Source: Saussurea involucrata
Lineage: Eukaryota > Streptophyta > Magnoliopsida > Asterales > Asteraceae
Reading direction: 5' to 3'
Length of the DNA: 64,000 bases
Assembly: GCA_033807775.1 (NCBI GenBank)
Contig: CM066326.1
Location: 95,148,873-95,212,872, forward strand
Position 1 is the first letter of the stretch, and every line of letters starts with the position of its first letter. The notes below the pieces were generated by a model. It had not been told where the DNA came from and ran no database searches. It was given only the letters and a program-made list of their open reading frames with translations. Of the stretch, positions 22,401-34,400 are shown in pieces. The position numbers and the translations under genes were made by a program.

Positions 22401-25400
22401 TAACACAGAAGAACAACTACAGATTACACAGAAGATTACAACATAGTGTAAACAGCAACTTACAGATACATGGCAAAATTGTGATAGCTTCTGCTTTGTA
22501 TTTTCCAACAATGGCTGCAAGGTAATCATGGCAACTACTTTAATACTTGATTTTTCTATTATCCCACAAGAAAAAAGTAGAGAGCAGCAAAAAGGGTAAG
22601 AATATGTATAGAAGTTAAAAGCTGTCGTGAAATATGATTATATCAAAACAAGAGTAATTATCCAGCTACATTAACACAGATGACAGTGTGAAAACTATAA
22701 TGGCCTATCGAGTACTAGAAGCAAACAAAATGTTCATTTTTCCTAAAACTAGGAAAGGAGCAAACAAAATATTTAGTTTTCTAAAACTAAGAAAGGTGTT
22801 GGAAATTAAAAGATATTCTGGATTCTCTAGAGATAGTTTCCTGTTTAGGAGAGCTAGTAAGGTGTATTTATAGGTTTGTAAATCCATGTATTGCTTCTTT
22901 CTTTTTTCTGGTTTATTTCACCTTATCTTTTCTGAATTCTCTATTCAGAAATCCAGTTCCCAGACTTCCTTTTTTCGTCCTTGACCATGTCAACCATGTC
23001 TGAAACAAGAAATACACCAGCCGATAGTTCCATCCCAGCCAGTTTGGAGATGGATTCTTTACTAGCGATGCTGTTAAAGATTATTTGCTTTAATGGCCGC
23101 AATTTTCTGGAATGGGTTCAAATGACTTTGTATGGATGAGGCATACTTGGTCTTTTGACAGGTGATGAGGTGAAGAGCAAAAACCAGATGTAACTGATCC
23201 CACATTTAGTCGATGGCGTTTAGAATTCCTTGATCATGGCATGTTTGTTGAACTTGATAGAAGAATGAATCTGTCACCCTTAGCGTTTGTAGAGGATAGG
23301 GAAATTAGGGATGTTGTTAGACTTACTCTAGTTATCAGAATTCTTCCAGGTTGTTTGAACTAAGGAGTAAATTATGGTTGTCCAAGTAAGGAGAGCAATA
23401 CATTACCTCTTATTATAATGAAACATTAAGTTTATGGCAGGAGTTGGATTTGTGTTTCAATGATGAATGGGAGAATCCCAATGATTTTTTGTGTTTCAAA
23501 ACAGGAAGAGTATTATAGAGTTTTCATGTTTCTGGTTGTGCACCCATCATTTGACCACAATTCTAGTTTAGGTCTGCGATAACTACTTAGGGCACGTTTG
23601 GTTTGCGGGAATGGATTGGAATGGATTGGATTTCAAATCCCACAAACTTGGATTTCAAATCCCAACTTTTCTCAAAGGATTTCCAAATCCACTAGGTGAG
23701 GGATTTTAAATAAGACAAAGGATTTTAGAAAAGTCAATACATTCCATTCCTTCAAAACAAACATAAGATTGAATTGGATTTGAAATCCAAATCCTTTCAA
23801 TTCCAATCCATTCCCGTAAACCAAACGCGCCCTTAGCTTTAGAGAGAGTTTCCGGTTTTAAGAGATCCTGTAAACGTGTATTTATAGGCCTGCAAATCCA
23901 TCTTTTATTCAATGAAGATATTTCACTTTTCTCTCCAAACCACATAGTCCTAGAAAGCTTGAACCCATCAATCAATTGATCTTTTGACTACTTTCACTTA
24001 GTAGAGTGGTACTAGCGGCAGGTTCGCCGTGGTATCCTGCTGGCAGCGGCAGGATGTGTTTTATCCATCCTTAGGTGAATATTTTCCTCCTTAGGAAATT
24101 ATTGAACCAAACCTACCTATCAGTCTACATAGCCTTCTTACAAGAGTGATTTTCATATATTTTGTTTCAAAAGTTTCTCGTTCAGTCAAAAAGTTAGATC
24201 AATGCTAGCGTTTAACCTCCCCCACCCACCAAAAAAAAAGTCGTGTGTGATGTAGGACCAATCTTCCACTCAAGCATCAAGGATATTTGACAAATAGCAC
24301 AATACTTTGGCTAATATGTGCTAGGGTCGAACAATGCACTAAGAGACAGAGGGAATGGAAAGAGTTACCAGTAACGAACATAAACAACAATTTGGCTATA
24401 AAGCTAGTGCTTCGTCTAAAGAGCGCCAAGTAGCCTTTATCTAACAAGAATTGGATAAATTCTAGTTGTAGTTGATTAGCTTGTTCAGTCACATGTGGGA
24501 TTGCATTTAGGGTTAATTTAGTGAATTAAGAAATTATATTATTATTATATTTAATTAGTTCTCTACAAGGGATAGGAATTGTCATTAGTAGGTATGCTTG
24601 GTTTGATGATTAATTTAATATTAGGCTATTAGCTTACACGTCAAAGGGAGAGACGGTTCCCTCTATAAAGCATGCCGAGTTTTGTGTTTTTCCTTCGTGT
24701 TTTCTTCGTTCTCAAGAAAAACACTATAGTTTTTATTAGTATTGCATGTGATAGTTTGTGTCCCATTTAGTCCAGTAATTCTCCTGCAACACAAAAATTG
24801 CTAGAAACTCGTAAGAGATTAAAGAACACAAACTGTCACATTAGACTAATTGGCATAGACGAAAGAAACGCATACCTGAGCGGAGCGACATGCTAAAAAG
24901 TGAGGGGTCAGGCCTAGTGCTCGCAGCTCCCGAACACTATGTTGTGTAGGCTTAGTTTTCTGAAAAAACAAGCACCCGCTAAAACTATAATTGGTATTGG
25001 CTAATCATAGAAATATAGCATTCTCCCATTTTCTCAAAACATTAAAATTAAGCTAAATCCAACACGAGACCTTAGGTATTACCTGTTCCCCAACAACACC
25101 AAGAACGGGTACGAGGCTAACATGAATGAGGCAGAAGTTATCTGGTCCTGAGTAAAGAACAAAAAACCAACATAAGCATAATCAACTACAATCTACACAT
25201 ATACAGCACGAGACCATAGAGACTCACAAAGTAATTCCGTGTGCATGTTTGTCTGATGATCTCTAAGACTAAACCAATCTTGTATTTACAGAGTGAGTAC
25301 CAATATATATACACATGTAGGTTGAGCCCATTAGACCAAAAGATTCTAAGTATATGGTGTAGAAATAAATAAATAGAAAATAGGAAAACAATTTGCTAAT

Positions 25401-28400
25401 ACTCCCACACAGTCTATACGATAGGAAAGTGGAAGTGTAGATTGAAACGAAATCCTAGAACAGCAGTGTAGGCCGCCCTTTGGTGGGCAACAGCACATGG
25501 AAGACTTTAGACATGTCCTAATTAGACCTCACCAGAACCAAATGAATATGAATCTCTATATGCTTAATGCACGGTTGCAGGATCAGATTGCGTGAGGTAG
25601 ACGGAGTTGACTGTTGACCTTGTCGCAATAGACCAATATGGCCTTTAAAATTGGTTGGTGGAGTTCAAGTAAAAGGTTGCAATGCAACAGCAATAGCAAT
25701 AGAGCGGGAGATGTAGTTTGTTGATTGGAGGACCAGAACCCACGAACACACAGTACCAAGAAGTGGATTTGTGAGTATCAAGTTGCCCGCCCAATCAGCG
25801 GCTAAGTAGACAGTAATAGGGTTGTCACGGGGCAAGAAAAACGTCTACAGTGCTCGATTTTACCCTTGATGAAGAACAGAAATGTAAGATCCCACATTGG
25901 TTGGGGTGGGGAACAAAGGTTGCCTTATAAGGGACTTGATACCTCCTCTATCAGACGCTTTTTAAAACCGGAAGTCCAGGTGTGTGGACAAAACGAACAA
26001 TATCTTGTACAATTATGGCCTGGGATGTTACAGATGGTATCAGAGTCAGGAACCGGATTGGTGTGCCAACAAGGACGTTGGGCTCCAAGGAGGTAGATTG
26101 TAAGATCCCACATTGGTTGGAGAGGGGAACGAAGGTTGCTTTACAAGGGACTTGAAACCTCCTCTATCGGACGCGCTTTAAAACCTTGAGTCCAGATGTG
26201 TGAACAAAGCGAACAATATCTGGTATGGTTGGCATGGGATGTTACAAGAACGCACTTAAAGGCAACAAGCGTGACTCGGGAGGATCATGCATAAACAAGC
26301 AAACTTGTTGAATTGCAATGGAGAAATCACGCCTCGTGAATGGCATAGTGTTGTAGAGCTCCGGCAAGGGTCGTGGGACTGCAATAAAAGAAGGGGTCAC
26401 CAAATTTAGGAACTGGCGAGCTAGAAAGCTTGGGCTTGGGCTTGGGCTTGGGCTTGGGCTTGGTGTCAATTGGAGTAGTGCACGGCTTCAAAGAAGTCAC
26501 GTCAACCGATGAAGTATCTCATGGGCATATTGGGCAAAATAAGTGAATATAACACTATGTTGTCTTGCTAAAAATACAGTGGAGATCACCAAAACCTTTT
26601 ATAGAATCCAACCTTAGATTATCATTGATTTGTCGGAGAAAATATGTATATGAAGTTGAAATAACAATATCGTCAACATATGAGAGAAGATACGCACTAG
26701 AACCATCATGGTGGTATAGAAATAGGGATGAATCAGAACGATAGCTCGTGAAATCCGTTACCATACGAATGACATACGTAGCAATACCACAAGAGCTTGT
26801 TTGAGTCCATACAATGCCTTCTTTAGGCAACAAACACCATTAGGGGAGAGAGGATGTATGCTCTTATACCATGTCTGTTCAGAATATATCAAAACAAATC
26901 TTGCATTTACAAAGTGAGAGTACAATACATAAACATATGGGTTGAGCCTACTAGGGCATAAGGTTCTAACCAAAACGATAGGAAGGAGAAATAAATAGAT
27001 ACAAAGGAAGAAAATACATCTGCTAATACAGAAACATAATTTTAGTTGGAGCTGCAATCACTTTGTGGCAAGCATAACGCTCTGAGTTTAAGTTGGGAGT
27101 TAAATGTGGCATTGGAAGATAATCACAGTTTTAAAAAGCGGAATCGAGACTTGAAGCATTTTCTCCGGACAAGGCGAGGTGTAAGCCTTGAAGCGGGGAT
27201 ATATATACGTATTATACTACACAAATATATACCTTATGCAAAAAACATATATACCAACATTTATTTCACAGCCATGTTATACATATAAAACATATGTAAT
27301 ATATATACAAACTAGAGGACTTGACAAATATATATCACACCAAATTATTAGAAAAAATAATCTATATATTCTTTTTCGATGACGGAATATAGATAATATA
27401 GTAACATAGAAAAAAAACGGCCTATTAACAATATATACGTGTGTGTATATATATATATCAGATGTTAATATTATATACTCACTCATGAGTAAAAAAAAAG
27501 TGGGAATGGAAGTGGAAGGTGGGATTCTACAGTGACATGTGGAAGTTGAAGGGACTTTGCATAGATATAATGCAAATACTCGGCAGATAAGGATAACATG
27601 TGTCCAAACAAAGTAATATTAAAAAGAAGAACTAGGCATCCAGATGTCAAAATGGAGGCATACGCCTCTATTGTGTTCACCGCCTCACAGCCTAATGCTC
27701 CGCTATGACTATAGGAGGGGTACGATTTAAATATGGAGTGAAGGCGACGCTTCAGAGGCTGTTTTATGGCGCCTCGCCTCAAGGCGCACGCCTCTTGCGA
27801 TTTTTAAAACCATGGAGATAATTGCTCTTTAACAACCACCTAGAGTTATATGCTATGATTAAAACATAAAAGACTATGCACACACTGACCTAATTAAGCA
27901 ATATGATTGAGAAGATCCATGACCTAATGAAATCTTTGGACATATAATGAATTGTAATTGTAAACTTACCTGTTGAGAAAAATAGTTGCCGCAAAGCCTC
28001 TATGAAGGGCATAGACTAGAATGTCAATTATGTTAGGTGATGTTAGGTGGCCTAATTATGTTAGATGATGTTAGGTGGCCTAATTATGTTAGGTGCCGGT
28101 TTTCTCTCCTAGGATTTCCTAGGTTTCCTAGGGTACCTCTTGTCTATAAATACCTTTGTATCCTTTCATTGTAAATTATCAAGTTAAGCAATACAATAGA
28201 TTCATTGTTTACATGGTATCAGAGCGAGGTTTGTTCTCAAACCCTGGCGCCGTTTCTATTCGTCGGTTTCGTTTTTGTTCGGGTTTCGTTTCTGTTCGTG
28301 GCACCCAGTGAGTGCTCCGTTTCTATTCGTCGGGTTTCTGTTCGTCGATTTTTGGCACCCTGTGAGTGCGCCGATTCTGTTCTGGTTGATGGTCGTTAAG

Positions 28401-31400
28401 TTAGGCACCCTGTGAGTGCCTAGTCTTTTCGGTTCACATCTGTCTGTCGGCTGTTTCTGCACTCTATGAGTGCGACTTTCCTTTCTGGCTTTCTGGTTCG
28501 TGATTTAGTGGAAGATGACTGGAGAAGACAAACCATCTGGCAGCGTTCCACGTGTACCCGAGATGCTTCCGGTGCATGCTAGACTTACCGATAACAAGCT
28601 TAATGGCTCCAACTTCTTTGAATGGAGCAAGACTATTCGTCTCTATCTCCGAAGCATGGGAATGGGTTCTCATCTCACGTCTGATCCTCCTAAAGGTACC
28701 GATTCTGATTCTGAATCATGGTTACAAAGTGATGCCCGTTTGTATTTACAAATTATCAATACTATTGAGCCCTCTGTTTCGTCTCTGGTTAGTCATTGTG
28801 AGTACGTGAAAGAACTAATGGACTATCTTGATTTCTTATATTCTGGGCAAAGTAACATCTCTCGGATTTATAGTGTGTGTAAGTCCTTTCATCGTGGAGA
28901 ACAACATGACCGATCACTCACTACTTATGTCATGGAGTTTTAAAAGGTATATGAAGAGCTTAACTCTCTTCTTCCGTTAAGTGCTGATGTCAAAGCTATG
29001 CAGGCTCAAAGAGAACAAGTGGCTGTTATTAGTTTCTTGACCGGCTTGCGACAAGAATTCGACTCTATCAGATCTCAGTTCTTGAATGAATCTGCTATTC
29101 CCTCTCTTCAAGAAACATTTGCTCGTGTTCTTCGTAATGAGAATCTTCAGTCTTCTCAATCTGTGGATCACAACAGTGCTCTGGTTAGTCGAGGAGGATT
29201 TCGTGGAGGATCTCGAGGAGGGTTTCGCGAGGGCTCTAGGGGCGGCCACAGTGACCGAACAGTGACCGAACAACTGATTCACAGGCTAATGTTCCAGATT
29301 CTGATGGTGTTGAATGCTACTACTGTCATGAGCTCGGTCACACCAAGCGCACATGTAAGAAGCTTTTGGCCAGATACCCGAGGAGCTCATCAGCATACTT
29401 TGCTTCTGCCTCAGATACAACTGTTACTATACCTGCAGAAGAATATGCTAGACTCCTGGGGACTGAGAATTCCACTGCTCCGACTGCTGCATTTGCTGAA
29501 ACAGGTAACTCTAGCACTTGCCTAGTATCTTCTGCCTCCAAATGGGTCATTGATTCCGGTGCTTCAGATCACATGACAGGTAATCCCTCTCTATTTTCTA
29601 AATTCAATACACACGCATCCCATCACACGTCACAATTGCCAATGGGTCTACCACACCTGTCCTTGGTTCTGGCACCATCGATCTTTTCCCATCTGTTTCG
29701 TTATCTTCCGTACTAAGCTTACCTCATTTCTCATTCAATCCGTTATCCGTCAGCAAAATTACCAGTGCTCAAAATTGTTGTCTCATTCTTTCCTGATTTC
29801 TGTGTCTTTCACGATCTGTCGACGAAGACGATTATTGGTAGAGGACGGGAATCTGACGGCCTATACATATTTGAACGTCCACCGTCTTATTCATTGACTT
29901 GTTCCAGCTCATCGTCTCCGTTTGAGGTTCATTGTCGATTGGGTCATCCCTCTTTGCAGAATCTGAAGAAGTTGTGTCCGGAGTTTTCTTCTTTATCCTC
30001 TCTCCAGTGTGAGTCTTGTCAGTTTGCCAAACATCAACGTGTTCACTTAAGTCCTAGAGTCTGTAATAAGCGGGCCTCATCCCCATTTGAGTTGGTCCAT
30101 TCTGATGTTTGGGGACCATGTCCTGTTACTTCAAAACTTGGATTTAAGTATTTTGTTACATTTGTTGATGATTACTCTCGTACTACTTGGCTTTATTTTA
30201 TGAAAAATCGATCTGAAGTCTTTACACATTTTTGTTCACTCTATGCTGAGGTTAAGACACAATTTAAAGTGTCCATTCAAACTCTTCGTAGTGATAATGC
30301 AAAAGAATATCTGTCTCAAACATTTCAGTCATATATGCTTCAAAATGGTATTCTTCATGAGTCTTCTTGTGTTGACACACCAGCCCAAAATGGAGTTGCC
30401 AAACAAAAGAATCGTCATCTCTTAGAGGTGGCTAGGGCTCTATTATTCAACATGAATGTCCCTAAACCTTTTTGGGCTGACGCTGTCGCTACGGCTTGTT
30501 TTCTCATCAACCGAATGCCATCTGTTGTTTTGGATGGACGAAGTCCCTTCTCAGTTATGTTTCCAACTAAGTCCTTGTTTCCTATCGACCCAAAGATCTT
30601 TGGTAGTACCTGTTTTGTCCGTGATACCCGACCACATATCACTAAGTTGGATCCCAAGTCTTTAAAGTGTGTCTTTCTTGGTTACTCTCGCCTTCAAAAG
30701 GGGTATAAGTGTTTTTCTCCGATGCTTAATCGATACATTGTCTCTCGAGACGTTACATTCCATGAGAATACACCCTTCTTTCCTATGTCCACACCTTGCA
30801 ATTCTAGAGAGAGTGATGACTTGTTGGTATATACCATACATGTTCCAGAGTCACCTATCCTATCCGAACCAACACAGCCTCAGGAGCCTGCTAAACCACC
30901 GATTGTTCATGTGTATAGTAGGCGCCAACACCCGACGTCAGATCCCGACCCTATACCATCTTCGTCATCGTCTGCAAATCCATCTACTGATGATCCTCTT
31001 GCTTCAAGTAATCCACCACCTTCCGATACACAGGATCCTGATCTTGATGTTCCCATTGCCCTTCGGAAAGGTAAGCGCTCATGTACTTACCCGATTGCTT
31101 CTGTTGTTTCCTATGATAGACTCTCTTCACGTTCTCGTTCTTTGGTTTCTACACTTGATTCCGTTTCCGTTCCTAAAACGGTTGGTGAAGCTTTGGCCCA
31201 TTCTGGATGGCGGGATGCTATGATAGATGAAATTAATGCTCTTGAGCACAATGATACATGGCATTTGGTAGGGTTACCTGCAGGTAAAAAGGCAATCGGC
31301 TGCAAATGGGTATTCACTGTGAAAGTTAATCCAGATGGATCGGTGGCTCGTCTGAAAGCCCGGTTGGTCGCCAAAGGATATGCTCAGACTTATGGGGTTG

Positions 31401-34400
31401 ACTACTATGAAACATTTTCTCCTGTGGCTAAGGTTACCTCCATCCGCTTGTTTATTTCTTTAGCTGCTACTTACGACTGGGCATTACACCAACTGGATGT
31501 AAAAAATGCCTTCTTGCATGGTGATTTACATGAGGAAGTTTATATGGAGCAACCACCTGGGTTTGTTGCTCAGGGGGAGTCTGGCAAAGTCTGTAGACTA
31601 CGTAAATCACTTTATGGTTTAAAGCAATCGCCCCGTGCTTGGTTTGGACGATTTAATGCTGTGGTAACTGAGTTTGGCTTACGGAGAAGCTCTCATGATC
31701 ACTCAATGTTCTTTCATTCGTCCTCTTCTGGATGTATTCTACTAGTGGTATACGTTGATGACATTGTGATTATTGGCAGTAATAAGGCAGGGATCAAGAA
31801 GCTGAAAGATTTCCTTGCATCTCGATTTCAAACAAAGGACCTAGGTCCTTTAAAATACTTCTTGGGAATTGAAGTATCCCGTACTCGGAAAGGGATATGT
31901 TTGTCTCAACGAAAATATTGTTTGGATGTACTGAATGACTCCGGGATGATTGAAGCAAAACCGTGTGAGGCTCCAATGATTCCAAACATGAAATTGAAAG
32001 CAGACGAGGGAGATCTACTTGAGGATCCAGAAAAGTACAGAAGGATTGTGGGAAAGCTGAACTATCTGACAATTACTCGTCCTGACATTGCTTTTCTGGT
32101 AAGCGTCGTAAGTCAGTTTATGTCATCTCCAAGAACTCCACATTGGGAGGCTGTTAAGCATATATTGAAGTACCTAAAAGGTGCTCCTGGCCTTGGCATT
32201 CTTTATCAAAATCACGGTCATCATGTCATAGAAGGGTTTACAGATGCTGACTATAATGGAGATCCCACGACCAGGCGATCTACGACAGGCTATTGTGTGT
32301 TAGTTGGAGGGAACCTAGTCTCATGGAGAAGCAAGAAACAGCATGTCGTTTCTCGGTCTAGCGCGGAATCTGAATACAGGGCTATGGCCCAAACCACATG
32401 TGAGCTGATTTGGTTGCGTAACCTGCTAGGTCAACTTGGGTTTACTCAATCTAAACCCATGAAACTGTATTGTGACAATGAGGCGGCTATCCACATTGCA
32501 AACAATCTCGTGTTTCATGAGAGAACGAAGCATATCGAAGTGGACTGTCATTTCACTCGTGAAAAGCTAGAAGAAGGAACCATCTCAACTTCCTTTGTTC
32601 GAACAGAAACCAACTTGCTGATGTCTTTACCAAAGCCTTACCTGGTTCGCGAGTCTCTTCTATTTGTAACAAGTTGGGCATGAACATCTATGCTCCAGCT
32701 TGAGGGGGAGTGTTAGAATGTCAATTATGTTAGGTGGCCTAATTATGTTAGGTGATGTTAGTAGGCCTAATTATGTTAGGTGACCCGGTTTTCTCTCCTA
32801 GGGTTTCCTAGGGTACCTCTTGTCTATAAACACCTTTGTATCCTTTCATTGTAAATTATCAAGTTAAGCAATACAATAGATTCATTGTTTACACTATGAT
32901 TAAAACATAAAAGACTACGCACACATTGACCTAATTAAGCAATATGATTGAGAAGATCCATGACCTAATGAAATCTTTGGACATATAATGAATTGTAATT
33001 GTAAACTTACCTGTTGAGAAAAATAGTTGCCGCAAAGCCTCTATGAAGGGCATAGACTCAATGTCACCTAAGAAGGATTACAAAGGCATTATATAATCAC
33101 TAAAGTATACAAAGAATGCAGAAGAAATAAGGTTTCATAAGTAGTACCAACTGTCCCTCCTAATTCTATCACGCACACATCTGCTGGACCCACTTTGCCA
33201 TCCACAGGAATAGCAGAAACCGACTCAATCCAATCCTTGATAGCATCTGTTATGTGTGGGACTACCTAAAAGAAGATTGAACATGTACAGCAGGAGTAAG
33301 TACTATACTTACTCCTGTATTAAAAAATAATAATCCAATTTATGCACATATACTTGCCTGAACAGTCTTTCCAAGATAATCACCTTTCCTTTCCTTCTCG
33401 AGAACAGACTGACAAAACGAGCACAAATCACTGAATTGATACCTTAACTGATATCCACAGCTATAAGAATCATGGTACATCAATTTCGGTACCTGATAGA
33501 TCTTTCCGGTGGTTATGTTGTTATCCCTGGTAAGCCTCACATCTAAGAATCGTTCATAGTTACCTAGGTCTAGATCGACCTTTTAAGATAGTATAGAAAA
33601 ATAAATCATTCATAAAGAATATTTTTTGAACTAAGCATATATAAAGCATCCAATAGGAAATTCAGATGAAAAAACTGGTCCACTGGTAAAAGACATGATA
33701 GCAATATAAAACAAAAGCAATGGCTTGTGTAAATAGGTACTTTCTCTCATTAATTCCATTTGAGTTGGAACATCTGTACTTTATCTCTTACTTCTTAAAG
33801 AGAGGTTTCAATGTATTAGCATCACCAACATATTTACCGTCGAGCCAACTCCATATGAATTCACTAACTTGGCCAGTTCATTCTTTTATTTCTATATTAG
33901 AGACAGTTCCATGTCGTGACATATGAAACAAATTTTACTATAAGATTTTTCAAGAACAGCCATTTCTCAAGACGCACAGTCCTTGCAGTTAGTTATCCTG
34001 TGAGTTGTGAATGAATTGGTGTAACGATTTAAAGGTGAGGAAATGGCACCTCTCCACCATCATCAAGAACAAAAACCTCTCCATGTTCAAAGGGAGACAT
34101 TGTACCAGCATCTGTGTTCAAGTATGGATCTGCAATCACCAAAGAACATGACAGAATTCTTAGATACATGTATGGCCCATTAAATAGAATGACAATTTCA
34201 TCACCAAATTCACTTGTAAAAATTCAGATCAATGGCTGGCACAACAAAGGCAAGGGGATAGGGGTGGAATAAAAATTATGTGCAGAATGAGAAGTAGGGG
34301 GTGTTTGGTATTGCTTATTAAAACAACTTATGCTTATTTTTAAAAGTGCTTATCAACTTGTGCTTATTTTTAAAAGTGCTTATCAACTTATAGGGGTAAT

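Larger units (their letters stand above)
28018..32893 (+). mobile_element. Copia element 2, inserted in CTP synthase intron 6 with 165-bp flanking repeats
   Basis: The left LTR (28018-28213) lacks the terminal TGT; the right LTR (32711-32893) is complete, TGTTAGAATG...TTTACA. A primer-binding site (TGGTATCAGAGC) starts at 28214 and a polypurine tract (GAGGGGGAG) ends at 32710. LTRs differ by several changes and by length in a GTTAGGTGATG repeat. There is no 5-bp target duplication; instead, 165-bp direct repeats flank the element. It is antisense to CTP synthase. Confidence 0.9.

Noticed and set aside
26427..26462. CTTGGG hexamer array as an interstitial telomere-like repeat
   Set aside because: The unit is not the plant telomere repeat TTTAGGG; it is a local expansion in a Copia relic.
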